Source: Planctomycetota bacterium (GTDB taxonomy: Bacteria > Planctomycetota > Phycisphaerae > Phycisphaerales > UBA1924). From it: a DNA stretch of 64,000 nt. The translations under genes were made by a program, and so were the position numbers. The notes beneath the pieces were generated by a model that was not told the origin of the DNA, did not search any database, and saw nothing but the letters and a program-made list of their open reading frames with translations. The stretch lies in the NCBI GenBank assembly GCA_033763975.1, contig JANRJM010000018.1, positions 186,001-250,000 of the forward strand, in the 5' to 3' direction. Shown here one piece after another: positions 41,651 to 52,676 of the stretch (positions are counted from its first letter, which is position 1; each line of letters opens with the position of its first letter).

Positions 41651-41676
41651 GGGCCTGTCCTCCGAAGGACGGGCCC
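41651..41676 (+). terminator. Terminator of the sigma-70 gene
   Basis: An 11-bp stem with one T-G pair (41651-41661 with 41666-41676, loop CCGA) is followed by GTTCTCGTTTT. It lies 25 bases beyond the stop codon. Confidence 0.85.
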
Positions 41677-41961
41677 GTTCTCGTTTTGCGGGACCCGCGC
41701 GCGGCGAGCTTGCATCCACGCCCGGTGGGCTTGCCCGTGCCCGGCGAGGAGCATGGCCCCGGCCATTGCCGCCATGTCCAGGAACTCAATCTGTTGTGTC
41801 ATCGTCTTCGGGTGGCGCGCGGCGCCGAGGCTATGCGGAGCGGCTGTGATCGAAGGGCCCGCAGCGCGACTGCGGTCTTCACGAGCACCGCGGGACCGTA
41901 CCGCGCGTGCGCCGGGGCGGCGGAGCCGACCGACGCAAACCCACAGGTCGTGGAGGGGGGC

Positions 41962-43191
41962 TCAGGCGACGGCGGCGCAGACCTTCTTGGCGGCGTCGGT
42001 AAGGTCGGTGGCGGCCTGGAGCGTGGGGAGCTTCGCGCGGGCGTTCTCGAGCAGCGTGCGGCCGGCGTCGACGTTCGTGCCCTCCAAGCGCACGACGAGG
42101 GGGACCTTGAAGCCGGTGGTGCCGTCGGGGTTCTTGAAGTTCGTCGCGGCGTTCACGATCCCCTGCGCGATGATGTCGCACTTCATGATCCCGCCGAAGA
42201 TGTTGACCATGATGCCCTTGACGGCGGGGTCGGAGAGGATGATGCCGAAGGCCTCGGTGACGGCTTCTTCGCTGGCGCCGCCCCCGACGTCGAGGAAGTT
42301 CGCGGGCTCGCCCCCGTGGAGCTTGATGACGTCCATGGTGGCCATGGCAAGGCCCGCGCCGTTGACGAGGCAGCCGATGTTGCCGTCGAGCGCGACATAG
42401 GAGAGCCCGAACTTCTGGGCGCGGAGTTCGGCGGCGTTCTGCTCGGAGGGATCGTGCAGGGCGGCGATGTCCTTGTGGCGGAACATCCCGTTCTCGTCGA
42501 AGGAGAACTTGGCGTCGATGGCGACGACGGCGCCGGCCGGGCCTTCGGTGATGACCAGCGGGTTGATCTCGGCGAGCGTGCAGTCCTTCTCGATGAAGAG
42601 GCGCGAGAGCTTGAGCATGATGTCGGCCGCCTGGCCGGCGAGTTTGCCGGTGAAGCCGAGGCGAAAGGCGACGGTGCGCGCCTGGAAGCCCTCGAGGCCG
42701 GCGACGGGGTGGAGCGGGACCTTGATGATGGCGTCGGGGCGGTCGTGGGCGACCTGCTCGATCTCGACGCCGCCCTCGCGCGAGGCGATGAGGATGTTGC
42801 GCCGGGTGCGACGATCGGTGGTGATGGCGAGGTAGAACTCTTCGGTGCCGCCGCCGGCGCGGGGGGCGATGTCGACCGCGCGGGCGACGAGGAGCTTCTT
42901 GACCTCCAGGCCCTCGGGCGGGGTCTGGGGGCTGTGCATGCGGTTGGTGAGCATGAAGCGTGCGGCGGCCTCGGCCTCGGCGGGGGTCTTGACGAGCTTG
43001 ACGAACCCGGCCTTGCCGCGCCCGCCGGCGTGCACCTGGGCCTTGACGACGGCCAGGGGGGGCGTCTGGGCGTCGGTGACGCTCTTGAACGCGCCCGGGG
43101 CGGCCTCGATGGATGTGATCATCTGCCCGGCGGGGACGGGGATGGCGTAATGGGCGAGGAGATCGCGGGCCTGATACTCGTAGATCTTCAT
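41962..43191 (-). CDS. sucC: Succinyl-CoA synthetase (ADP-forming) beta subunit
   Basis: The enzyme makes succinate and ATP from succinyl-CoA in the TCA cycle. The 409-residue product starts [19 protein letters not shown], has the ATP-grasp region [63 protein letters not shown] and [17 protein letters not shown], all diagnostic. The alpha subunit gene sucD, which usually follows, is absent; the DNA beyond the stop codon is gene-free up to the sigma terminator. TACTAT lies seven bases before the ATG and there is no Shine-Dalgarno. Confidence 0.97.
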   Translation of the reverse strand: MKIYEYQARDLLAHYAIPVPAGQMITSIEAAPGAFKSVTDAQTPPLAVVKAQVHAGGRGKAGFVKLVKTPAEAEAAARFMLTNRMHSPQTPPEGLEVKKLLVARAVDIAPRAGGGTEEFYLAITTDRRTRRNILIASREGGVEIEQVAHDRPDAIIKVPLHPVAGLEGFQARTVAFRLGFTGKLAGQAADIMLKLSRLFIEKDCTLAEINPLVITEGPAGAVVAIDAKFSFDENGMFRHKDIAALHDPSEQNAAELRAQKFGLSYVALDGNIGCLVNGAGLAMATMDVIKLHGGEPANFLDVGGGASEEAVTEAFGIILSDPAVKGIMVNIFGGIMKCDIIAQGIVNAATNFKNPDGTTGFKVPLVVRLEGTNVDAGRTLLENARAKLPTLQAATDLTDAAKKVCAAVA

Positions 43192-43198
43192 GGGCCGC

Positions 43199-43204
43199 AT
43201 AGTA
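43199..43204 (-). promoter_or_regulatory. Candidate -10 element of a leaderless sucC transcript
   Basis: TACTAT lies seven bases before the sucC ATG at 43191. Confidence 0.4.
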
Positions 43205-43301
43205 GCGGCGGGGGCCCGGCGCACGCTCGCGCCGGGCGGGAGGCCGCGCTGGCGCGGTGGCGGCGAGGTTGGGGGGGATCTTCACGAGGTCTTGATGGCG
43301 T

Positions 43302-43353
43302 GGGCTGCAACCCGTGTCAGAGTTGAACCGGTAGGTGTGCGGGGCTGCAATCC
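43302..43353. promoter_or_regulatory. Direct repeat GGGCTGCAAYCC, possible operator pair
   Basis: Two copies, at 43302-43313 and 43342-43353, are exactly 40 bases apart. Each is an imperfect palindrome around TGCA. They lie between the divergent sucC and the exported-protein gene, the second copy just before that gene's ribosome-binding site. Confidence 0.35.
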
Positions 43354-43369
43354 GCATGGGAGGCACGTG

Positions 43370-44410
43370 ATGCGCCGGAAGACGTGGAGGTCGGTCGTGG
43401 TGGGCGGCGTCGGGGTTCTCGCGGCGGTCGCCGAGGCCGGTGTGATCGAACAGACCGGGGCGGTGAGCCTGTGGGGGCGCAGCAGTCCGTACACGAGTTG
43501 GAACGTCTTCGCGGACCCGGTGGATGCGGGGAGCGCCGGGGGGGTCTCGGGCACGCCGCGGGGCATGGACTTTCACAACGGGCGGCTGTACGTGGCGCAT
43601 GGTGGGGACCTCATCGGCAACGCGCTGTGGTTCTACGAGCCGGGCGCGACGGGCAACCTGACGGTCTCGAACAGCCGGCGGCCGAACTTCGGACCCGGTG
43701 ACTCGCGCCGCTTTCACTCGGTGCTGGGCGTGGCGATCAACACGAGCGGCGCCGGCTACGGCGGCTTCGCGCCGGGCGCCGAGCCGCTCATCGTCACGCA
43801 GACGCGCGACCAGGCGGGGGGTGCGCCGACGACGGTGACCGTCGCGGATACGGCGTCGCCGGTGCCCGTGAGCGCGTTGGCTGGGTTGCCCGGGGCGGCG
43901 TTCCCGCCGGCATCGATCGAGTACTCGCGCGCGCTGGATCGGTTTCTGAGCGTGGAGTCGTCGATCAATCCGACGGTCGCCGTGGTACACGTTCGCCCGC
44001 ACACGAGCGCGGGGCTGGGCGCGCCGACATCGTCGTTCACGCTTGCGATCGACGGGGTGACGGGTGTGGATGTCATCAGCGGGTCGTTCGCGGGGGCGTT
44101 GCTGGGGCAGAACGTGCCGCACGCCGAGGTGCTGCTCGCGCTGAGCCAGGACGTGCTGGGGCAGGGGTTCCACCCGCGTCTGAGCGTTTGGACGTACGCG
44201 GGGGTTCAGCTGGGGCAGACGCAGCAGGTGCCGATCCCGACGAGTTTCGAACGCCTGAGCGTCAAAGCGCTCGCGGTGGACGAGGCGAACGGGCTGATCT
44301 TCGTGGGCGACAGCGAGCTCGGGCGAATCACGACGCTGACAGTGCCGGGCCCGGGTGCCGGCGCGTGCGTGCTGGGCATGCTGATGTGCGGCGTTCGCCG
44401 GCGGCGCTAG
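43370..44410 (+). CDS. Exported protein with PEP-CTERM-like tail
   Basis: GGGAGG seven bases before ATG 43370 sets the start. The 346-residue product has a signal peptide (RRKTWRSVVVGGVGVLAAVAEA) and a body with RGMDFHNGRLYVAHGGDLIGNALWFYEPG and VDEANGLIFVGDSELGRITTLTVPG, suggestive of a beta-propeller with blade repeats. The end, VPGPG followed by a short hydrophobic stretch and four Arg, is a PEP-CTERM-like sorting tail, as in two other proteins of the window. Function unknown. Confidence 0.8.
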   Translation: MRRKTWRSVVVGGVGVLAAVAEAGVIEQTGAVSLWGRSSPYTSWNVFADPVDAGSAGGVSGTPRGMDFHNGRLYVAHGGDLIGNALWFYEPGATGNLTVSNSRRPNFGPGDSRRFHSVLGVAINTSGAGYGGFAPGAEPLIVTQTRDQAGGAPTTVTVADTASPVPVSALAGLPGAAFPPASIEYSRALDRFLSVESSINPTVAVVHVRPHTSAGLGAPTSSFTLAIDGVTGVDVISGSFAGALLGQNVPHAEVLLALSQDVLGQGFHPRLSVWTYAGVQLGQTQQVPIPTSFERLSVKALAVDEANGLIFVGDSELGRITTLTVPGPGAGACVLGMLMCGVRRRR

Positions 44411-44461
44411 CGGGGGTGGGCACGCGAACGGGGGCGGCGCGAGTGGCCGGGCCCGGAAGCA

Positions 44462-44491
44462 AACGACCCCCGCTGGCGAGCGGGGGTCGTT
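44462..44491. terminator. Bidirectional terminator between convergent PEP-CTERM-like genes
   Basis: A perfect 13-bp stem (44462-44474 with 44479-44491, loop GGCG) lies between the stop codons at 44410 (plus) and 44576 (minus), with A-rich and T-containing flanks. Confidence 0.8.
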
Positions 44492-44575
44492 CGAGTATTC
44501 AGGATGTTCGCCTCTCGGCGAGCGTTGCAAGACCTCGGGCCGTGCTTCCGATCGGAAGAATAATGGCCCGAGGAC

Positions 44576-45214
44576 TTAGCGGCGGCGGCGGCCCATGGCC
44601 AGGGCGCCCAGGCCCAGGAGGGCGGCGGCGCCGGGGGCCGGGACGATGCCGGACGCGTCGGTGCGGATGTTGTCGATGACCCAGAAGTTGCCGGTGTCGT
44701 GGACGATCACGTACTTGATGAACTGGCCCGCGGGGGCGTCGACGCGGAGGGTGCCGGGGCCAGCCTCGTTGCTGTTGATGAAGCGGAGGTTCGCGCCGCC
44801 GGTGTCGATGTCGATCAGGTTGTTCGAGGCGTCGTAGGCCTCGAGGAAGAAGTTGCTGTTGCAGGAGTAGCCGAGCTCGACGTAGGTGGCATCGCCGTTA
44901 TCGAACGTGATGCGGCCGTCGTTGCCCGAGCCGTCGAGCGCGCTGGTGACGCCGACGTCGCCGTACACCCAGTACTCACCGCCGCCCGCGCCCGAGGGGA
45001 ACGACGAGACGTTGTACCCGCCGATGATGCGGTTGCGCGAGACGAGCGGCGAGCCGGTGCTGCTGCTGCCGAAGGTCACGCCCGTGTAGTAGGTGCCGAC
45101 GGGGACCACGTCCGTCGAGAGGAAGATGCCCTCGTCGAAGGTCATGATGATGTCGGCGTTCGCGACACCGGCGAAGCCGGCGGCGGCCACGAGGCCAGCG
45201 AGAATCTTCTTCAT
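44576..45214 (-). CDS. Exported PEP-CTERM-like protein
   Basis: The 212-residue product starts MKKILAGLVAAAGFAGVANA (signal peptide) and ends in V-P-A-P-G, an Ala/Leu/Gly-rich hydrophobic stretch and four Arg, almost the same tail as the protein at 6500-7273. The body (IIMTFDEGIFLSTDVVPVG, GVTFGSSSTGSP, VELGYSCNSNFFLEAYDASNNLID) resembles extracellular jelly-roll domains of planctomycete PEP-CTERM proteins. AGGAGACAGGA before the ATG is a good ribosome-binding site; the 14-residue upstream extension is not credible. Confidence 0.85.
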   Translation of the reverse strand: MKKILAGLVAAAGFAGVANADIIMTFDEGIFLSTDVVPVGTYYTGVTFGSSSTGSPLVSRNRIIGGYNVSSFPSGAGGGEYWVYGDVGVTSALDGSGNDGRITFDNGDATYVELGYSCNSNFFLEAYDASNNLIDIDTGGANLRFINSNEAGPGTLRVDAPAGQFIKYVIVHDTGNFWVIDNIRTDASGIVPAPGAAALLGLGALAMGRRRR

Positions 45215-47078
<1,864 letters not shown>

Positions 47079-47134
47079 TCGCGCGTCGCCGGACCTTTGG
47101 CGCGACTGGGATTGCGGCACGGGCCCGAGCCGAA

Positions 47135-47578
47135 TCACTCGGGCGTGGTGGCGCGCGCGGCTTCGAGTTCCTTCTGGGCCTGGCGGATGAAGAGGGCGGC
47201 GAGGCCGGTGGGGCCGAAGAGCCCGACATCGGCGCGGACGAACATGACCGTCCGGGACTGGCGTTCGATGGAGACGGTGATGGTGTGTCGCCGGTCGTCG
47301 CGGAAGGTGAGCACCGTGCCGATGTCAGACTCGCGCTCGCGGATGAAGGTGAGCGCCATGTTCGAGGCGGCGGTGCGCGCGGCGGCTTCGACGTCGTCGA
47401 CGGACGCGATCTCGTAGGTGCCGACCTTGCCGCGCCCCAGGACGGTGGCGCCGGTTTCGACGGCGGTGACGCCGACGCCGACCATGGCGGGTTCGAGTCC
47501 TGTGCAGGCGGGGAGCGAGAGGCCGGCGAGTCCCAGCCAGATCAGCGTGCGCGCGGGGGCTTTCGCGATGGTGCGCAT
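47135..47578 (-). CDS. DUF3568-like lipoprotein
   Basis: The start at 47578 (MRTIAKAPARTLIWLGLAG) gives 147 residues with a lipobox LSLPAC. The mature part has VGVGVTAVETGATVLGRGKVGTYEIASVDDVEAAARTAASNMALTF and ERQSRTVMFVRADVGLFG, the layout of small DUF3568 lipoproteins of unknown function. It is convergent with atpD with a 56-base gap and unrelated to ATP synthesis. Confidence 0.75.
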   Translation of the reverse strand: MRTIAKAPARTLIWLGLAGLSLPACTGLEPAMVGVGVTAVETGATVLGRGKVGTYEIASVDDVEAAARTAASNMALTFIRERESDIGTVLTFRDDRRHTITVSIERQSRTVMFVRADVGLFGPTGLAALFIRQAQKELEAARATTPE

Positions 47579-47816
47579 CGGGGAGTCTACCCGCGTGCCC
47601 GCGATGGGGCGGCTTGCGTACGCAGATAAGTCGGTGTTCACGCAAGGGCTGGCCGGGCTGAGAGGACTCTCGGGTTGAGATGGTGGCGGGGGCGATGCGC
47701 GAGCGGCGTTACCGCGTCGTTACGGAACGCGCTGGGGGTAGCCGCGTACTGCTCATGAGGCGGCGCCGCGATGGAGTGCCGCACGGGGCCGACGGGCGTA
47801 CAAGGAGATTCGCAAC

Positions 47817-49037
47817 ATGAAGCGTGCAACGATCACGGTGCTGGCGGCGGGGTGGTGCGTGTCGGTCGCGACGATCGGTACGGCCCAGGTGGGCGCGCCG
47901 GCCGCGGGCGTTGGGGCGCAGCCGGCGGCGGGAACGCCGGCGGCGGAGGCCCCGAAGACGGAGGCTGCGAGTGCGGACGCGAGCCCCCGCCCGGTTGATC
48001 TCGTGATCTGTCTCGACACGAGCGGCAGCATGGACGGGCTGATCGACGCGGCGCGGCAGCGCCTGTGGGGGATCGTGAGCGATCTGGCGACGGCCAAGCC
48101 CCGCCCCGCGCTGCGCGTGGCGCTGCTGAGCTTCGGCAACGACGGGTACTCGGCGGAGGACGGGTGGGTGCGCGTGCTGCAGCCCCTGACCACGGACCTG
48201 GACGAGGTGTCGCGTCAGTTGTTCGCGCTCCGCACGAACGGCGGGACGGAGTACGTGGGGCGGGTGGTGCACAAGGCGGTGCAGGACCTGGACTGGTCGA
48301 AGGACGCGGGCGCGATGAAACTGATCGTCGTCGCGGGCAACGAGGGCGCGGACCAGGACCAGACGTTCACGAACCCCGCGGTGTGCGCGGACGCGATCTC
48401 CAAGGGGATCATGATCAACACGATCTACTGCGGAAACCCGGGCGATTCGATCGCGCCGGGGTGGCGCGAGGTGGCGCGCCTGGCCGACGGCGAGTACGCG
48501 GCGATCGACCAGAACAAGAACGACGTGATCGCAACGCCGCACGACCAGAAGCTGATCGAGCTGAGCGCGGCGTTGAACGGGACGTACGTGGCGTACGGCC
48601 CGAAGGGCGAGACGGCGACGCGGAACCAGACGATGCAGGACTCGAACGCGGCGAGCGCGGCGCCGGCGGCGGCGGCGGAGCGGGCGTCGATGAAGGCGGG
48701 GCTGCTGTACCGCAACGCGTCGTGGGATCTGGTGGACGCGGTGCTGACCGGCGAGGAGAAGGACCGGGTGAAGCTCGACGAGGTGAAGGCGGAGGATCTG
48801 CCCGAGGCGCTGCGCGGGAAGCCGGCGGCGGAGCAGCGGGCGTACCTCGAAGCGAAGCTCGCGGAGCGGACCGACCTCCAGCGGCAGATCGCCGCGGAGA
48901 CGCAGAAGCGCGACGCGTTCATCGAGGCGGAGCGGGCGCGGACGGCGCAGGAATCGGGCGAGAAGGATTTCGGGAGCGTGCTGCGCGAGGCGGTGCGCCG
49001 GCAGGCGGCGAAGAAGGGCTTCGTCTGGGAGAAGTGA
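47817..49037 (+). CDS. Exported von Willebrand factor A domain protein
   Basis: AAGGAG ten bases before ATG 47817 fixes the start. The 406-residue product has a signal peptide (cleavage near GTAQVG), an Ala/Pro linker and a VWA domain from about residue 58 with the metal-ion-dependent adhesion site DTSGSMDG, LRTNGGTEY and IVVAGNEGADQD. The C-terminal third is charged and helical (EQRAYLEAKLAERTDLQRQIAAETQKRDAFIEAERAR), probably a coiled coil. It likely binds protein ligands outside the cytoplasm; no specific partner is visible. Confidence 0.85.
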   Translation: MKRATITVLAAGWCVSVATIGTAQVGAPAAGVGAQPAAGTPAAEAPKTEAASADASPRPVDLVICLDTSGSMDGLIDAARQRLWGIVSDLATAKPRPALRVALLSFGNDGYSAEDGWVRVLQPLTTDLDEVSRQLFALRTNGGTEYVGRVVHKAVQDLDWSKDAGAMKLIVVAGNEGADQDQTFTNPAVCADAISKGIMINTIYCGNPGDSIAPGWREVARLADGEYAAIDQNKNDVIATPHDQKLIELSAALNGTYVAYGPKGETATRNQTMQDSNAASAAPAAAAERASMKAGLLYRNASWDLVDAVLTGEEKDRVKLDEVKAEDLPEALRGKPAAEQRAYLEAKLAERTDLQRQIAAETQKRDAFIEAERARTAQESGEKDFGSVLREAVRRQAAKKGFVWEK

Positions 49038-49092
49038 GCCTCGCGGGGGGCGTCGGGGGCGGGTGCGCGGGCCGCCCTTGGGGCGCGGGCAG

Positions 49093-49098
49093 TATGCT
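49093..49098 (+). promoter_or_regulatory. Candidate -10 element, leaderless glycosyltransferase gene
   Basis: TATGCT lies six bases before the GTG start at 49105. Confidence 0.4.
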
Positions 49099-49104
49099 TC
49101 GCCC

Positions 49105-50298
49105 GTGACGACGATCGTGATCGAAGGCTGGCGGTTCCTGCCGCACTCGTACTCGCTGTGGGCGATGTACCTGGCGCTGGAGTTGTCGGAGCGCGCGGGC
49201 GTGACGGTGTACTTTCGCGACGCGCCGATGGCGGACGCGAAGTGGCGTCCGACGCGGGGCGTGCTGCTGGAGGAGCAGGAGGCGATCGTCGCGGCGATCC
49301 CCGGGCCGCCGGACGACCTGAGGGCGGATGTCGCGGCGCGGATCGTGTTTCCGTACGACTTTGGCCCCTCGAACGCGGCGAAGACGTTCGTGTTCGGCAC
49401 GGCGGAGTATGGCGTGGTGCCGAACTCGTTCGTCGCGGGGCAGGAGCCGATCGCGGCGGCGGCGAAGCGGACGGGGTACACGGTCGTCACGTGCTCGAAG
49501 TGGTCGAAGGACGGGTTTCTGCGGAGCGGGGTGAAGGCGTCGCAGATGGCGCACGTGATCTGCGCGATTGATCCGGCGGTGTTCACGCCGCCGACGGACG
49601 AGCAGCGGCGCGAGGCGCGGGCGGCGCTCGGGCTGACGGACGAGTTCGTGCTGCTGCACAGCAGTTCGCTGGGGTGGAACAAGAACGTCGAGATGATGCT
49701 GGACGCGATGCTCGCGCTCGAGGCGGAGATGCCCCGCCTTCGCCTGGTGCTGAAGGGCATGGACGCGCTGTACGGCTCTGGGGACGTGATCGAGCGGGTG
49801 CGGGCGCAGGCGCCCCCGGAGGTGAAGGACCGGCTGATGGCGCGGGTGGGGTACATCGGCGCGTCGATGGGCCCGCGCGCGATCGCGGGGCTGTACCACG
49901 CGGCGGACGCGTACGTGTGCCCGTACCTGGCGGAGGGGTTCAACATGCCGGCGCTGGAGGCCGCGGCGTGCGGGGTGCCGGTGCTCGCGACGGCGGGGGG
50001 CTCGGCGGATGACTTCATGCACCCGGACTTCTGTCTGAAGATCGCGAGCAAGGTGCAGGTGCACCAGCAGAGCGGGGGCAAGTATCTCCAGCCGAACTTC
50101 GAGAACTATGTGGCGCAGATCCGGCGTGTGGTGCGCGACGATGCGTACCGGGCGCGGGCGCGGGTGGCGGGGCCGGCGTTCGCGCGGAACGGGTGGACGT
50201 GGTCGCACGCCGCGGAGCAGTTGCTGGCGGCGGCGGGGATCAGTGTCGGGCGGCACGAGGCGGGGGGGCGGCATGAGCGAGCGGGCGGTGACCATTGA
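49105..50298 (+). CDS. GT4-type glycosyltransferase
   Basis: The 397-residue product has the GT-B fold C-terminal domain: LHSSSLGWNKNVEMMLDAMLALEAEMPRLRLVLKG, IAGLYHAADAYVCPYLAEGFNMPALEAAACGVPVLATAGGS, in which EGFNMPALEA is the E-x7-E donor-binding motif of family 4. It transfers a nucleotide-activated sugar; donor and acceptor are unknown. The start is GTG with TATGCT six bases upstream. It overlaps the next gene by 26 bases, so the two are likely coupled. Confidence 0.88.
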   Translation: MTTIVIEGWRFLPHSYSLWAMYLALELSERAGVTVYFRDAPMADAKWRPTRGVLLEEQEAIVAAIPGPPDDLRADVAARIVFPYDFGPSNAAKTFVFGTAEYGVVPNSFVAGQEPIAAAAKRTGYTVVTCSKWSKDGFLRSGVKASQMAHVICAIDPAVFTPPTDEQRREARAALGLTDEFVLLHSSSLGWNKNVEMMLDAMLALEAEMPRLRLVLKGMDALYGSGDVIERVRAQAPPEVKDRLMARVGYIGASMGPRAIAGLYHAADAYVCPYLAEGFNMPALEAAACGVPVLATAGGSADDFMHPDFCLKIASKVQVHQQSGGKYLQPNFENYVAQIRRVVRDDAYRARARVAGPAFARNGWTWSHAAEQLLAAAGISVGRHEAGGRHERAGGDH

Positions 50299-50800
50299 CA
50301 CGAGGCGGCTGCGGGAGCGGCGGGTGCTGCGGTTTGAGTCGATCGCGGCGCTGCGGGCGGAGCTGGACGCGCTGGAGGCGGCGGAGCGGGTCGGCGCGCT
50401 GCGAGCCATCGGCAACTGGACGGCGGGGCAGGTCTTCTCGCACCTCGCGGCGTTTGTCGAGTACGGGTTCGACGGCTATCCACCGACTCTGCCGCAGCCG
50501 GGGTGGCTGATGCGCACGGCGGGGCGGGCGCTGCGCGGGCGGATGCTCCGGGGCCCGCTGCCCGCGGGCGTGCGGATCCCGGGTGTCGAGGGCGGCACGG
50601 TGGGGCAGGACGATGTGCCGTTTGGCGCGGGGCTGGCGCGCCTGCGGGCGGCGCTGGACCGGCTGGAGCGCGAGGCGCCGGCGGAGCCAAACCTGCTGCT
50701 CGGCCCGCTGCCGCACGAGCAGTGGATCGCGCTGCACCTGCGCCACGCGGAACTGCACCTTGGGTTTCTGCACGTGACCCCGGGCACGGCGGGAGGCTGA
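50273..50800 (+). CDS. DUF1569 (DinB-like) protein
   Basis: The 175-residue product has the DUF1569 pattern IGNWTAGQVFSHLAAFVEYGFDG near residue 45-65 and a C-terminal EQWIALHLRHAELHLGFLHV, giving the three His residues of a DinB-like four-helix metal site. Members are often thought to act in thiol or detoxification chemistry but no reaction is established. It starts inside the end of the glycosyltransferase gene and its stop overlaps the next start region. Confidence 0.8.
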   Translation: MSERAVTIDTRRLRERRVLRFESIAALRAELDALEAAERVGALRAIGNWTAGQVFSHLAAFVEYGFDGYPPTLPQPGWLMRTAGRALRGRMLRGPLPAGVRIPGVEGGTVGQDDVPFGAGLARLRAALDRLEREAPAEPNLLLGPLPHEQWIALHLRHAELHLGFLHVTPGTAGG

Positions 50801-50802
50801 TG

Positions 50803-52020
50803 ATGGCGTCGCACTCGGAGAATCCGGCGGACATGTTCACGCCCGCGCACTACGGCCCGGCGCGAGAGGACGACCTCGCGCGGCTGGGGCTGCTCGTGCA
50901 CGAGGCGTTTTCCGGTGCGCAGGAGGGCGCCGAGGCGTGGATGCGCTCGCACGGCGTCGCGAACGTCCGCGTCGTGCGCGAGTCGGCCGATGGCCAGCCG
51001 GTGGCGTGCCTGTCGCGGATCGTCATGGGGCAGTTCTTCGGCGGGCGCAGCGTGCCGATGGTCGGCATCGCGGGTGTCGCGACCGATGTCACGCGGCGCG
51101 GCGGGGGGTTGGGCAAGCGGCTGATGGGCGCGTGCGTGCGCGAACTGGCGGCGGAGGGCGTGGCGCTGTCGGCGCTGTACGCGTCGACGCGGGCGTTCTA
51201 CCGGCGGGTGGGGTACGAGTCTGCGGGCGGGCGGTATGAATACGAGATTCCGATCCCGAAGATCCCGACATGCCGCGCGGAGCTGGAGGTGCGCCGCCTG
51301 ACGGACGACGATCAGCCGGCGATGACGCGCTGCTACGAAGCGGTCGCGCGGTCGCAGAACGGCATGCTCGATCGCGGCCCGTACTGCTGGGGACGCGTGT
51401 GGAAGTTCCGCGAGAACCCCTACCGGGTGTTCGGCGCGGTGGGGCCCACGGGGGATCTCGAGGGCTACGTCGCGGTGTTCCAGCGCAGCAACCCGGAGTT
51501 CGGGCGGCATGGCGTGCAGCTCAGCGACGCGATCTTCACCACGCCCGCGGCGGCGCGGACGCTGGTCGGGCTTCTGGCGAACTACGCGACGATGGGGGAC
51601 GCGCTGAAGTTCTTCGGCGGGCCGACGCATCCGATTCACCTGATGCTCGGGCACCACTGGGGCAGCGTGCGCCTGCACGAGCCCTGGATGCTGCGCATCA
51701 CCAGCGTGCCCGCGGCGCTGGAGGCGCGCGGGTACGACCCGTTCGTACGCGGGCGGCTGGTGATCGACGTGCACGACGAACTCGTGGAGGCGAACCGGGG
51801 CGTGTGGGAGATCGAGGTGGAGGGCGGGCGGGCGCGGGTGCGGCGCGGGTCGGGCGAGGCGATGTGCGTGACGGTCCGCGGGCTGGCGGCGATGTACAGC
51901 GGGTACCTGGTGCCCGAGGCGGCGGCGACGTGCGGGCTGTGCGCGGGCACGGCGGCGCAGTTCGCCATCGCCCGCGCGATGTTCGGCGGGCCGACGCCCT
52001 GGATGCCGGACTTTTTCTAG
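50803..52020 (+). CDS. Eis-like GNAT N-acetyltransferase
   Basis: The 405-residue product has an N-terminal GNAT domain (GIAGVATDVTRRGGGLGKRLMGACVRELAAEG, the acetyl-CoA pyrophosphate loop, about 88-118), ALYASTRAFYRRVGYE with the conserved Tyr, a second GNAT-like domain and an SCP2-like C-terminal part, the three-part architecture of Eis. It ends in Phe, as Eis does, where the terminal carboxylate takes part in catalysis. Eis enzymes acetylate aminoglycosides and other amines. GGGAGG six bases before ATG 50803 favours it over the ATG directly upstream. Confidence 0.85.
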   Translation: MASHSENPADMFTPAHYGPAREDDLARLGLLVHEAFSGAQEGAEAWMRSHGVANVRVVRESADGQPVACLSRIVMGQFFGGRSVPMVGIAGVATDVTRRGGGLGKRLMGACVRELAAEGVALSALYASTRAFYRRVGYESAGGRYEYEIPIPKIPTCRAELEVRRLTDDDQPAMTRCYEAVARSQNGMLDRGPYCWGRVWKFRENPYRVFGAVGPTGDLEGYVAVFQRSNPEFGRHGVQLSDAIFTTPAAARTLVGLLANYATMGDALKFFGGPTHPIHLMLGHHWGSVRLHEPWMLRITSVPAALEARGYDPFVRGRLVIDVHDELVEANRGVWEIEVEGGRARVRRGSGEAMCVTVRGLAAMYSGYLVPEAAATCGLCAGTAAQFAIARAMFGGPTPWMPDFF

Positions 52021-52059
52021 GCGCCCGCGGGGTGGCCGTGGCGCCCGCGGCGATGTCGC

Positions 52060-52065
52060 TACGCT
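52060..52065 (+). promoter_or_regulatory. Candidate -10 element, leaderless EamA gene
   Basis: TACGCT lies six bases before the ATG at 52072. Confidence 0.4.
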
Positions 52066-52071
52066 CGGCGC

Positions 52072-52587
52072 ATGACCAAGGCGATCCTGTTCGCGATTCT
52101 GGCGGGGCTGTGCTGGGGGGTGGGCGAGATCGGCACGAAGGCGGCGCTGAACTCTCGCCAGGTCGGGCCGATGGGCGCGACACTGGTGCGCGCGCTGGTG
52201 ACGGTCGTGCCCGTGGTGATCGCGTATCTCGCGGCGACGCGGTGGACGACGCACGAGCCGGCGGGCTGGGTGCGCTCGGCGAGCGTTTCGACGTGGCTGT
52301 ACCTGATCATCGGGTCCGGGCTGCTGGCGGGGTTCGGCGGGGTGTTCTTCTTCTACACGGGCCTGCGGACGGGGGACATCTCGATCCTGCGCCCGATCGC
52401 GTTCGGCGTGGCGCCGCTGACGGCGGTGTTGCTGGGGTGGTGGTTCCTGGGCGAGGCGATGACGGTGCGCAAAGCGATCGCGGTGGTGCTGATCGTGGCG
52501 GGGATCGTCGTGCTGGGGCTGGAGGGGCACGGGGGGCGGACGACGCACGCCCGCGGGCCGGGCGCGTCGGGCGCGGCGGAGGGCTGA
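52072..52587 (+). CDS. Half-size EamA/DMT-family transporter
   Basis: The 171-residue product has a single EamA domain with about five membrane helices: ILFAILAGLCWGVGEIGTKAAL, GATLVRALVTVVPVVIAYLAAT, TWLYLIIGSGLLAGFGGVFFFYTGL, PIAFGVAPLTAVLLGWWFLGEAM and AIAVVLIVAGIVVLGLEG. Typical DMT exporters have two such domains, so this one should work as a dimer, like small multidrug-type proteins. The substrate is unknown. TACGCT six bases upstream and no Shine-Dalgarno suggest a leaderless message. Confidence 0.88.
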   Translation: MTKAILFAILAGLCWGVGEIGTKAALNSRQVGPMGATLVRALVTVVPVVIAYLAATRWTTHEPAGWVRSASVSTWLYLIIGSGLLAGFGGVFFFYTGLRTGDISILRPIAFGVAPLTAVLLGWWFLGEAMTVRKAIAVVLIVAGIVVLGLEGHGGRTTHARGPGASGAAEG

Positions 52588-52676
52588 GACGCGGGGTGAG
52601 GGCGGGTGCATTGGGCTCTCACGAGGGCGGATCGGCGGGTCCCCACACGGTGAAGGGGGCGAAACGGAGGACCACG

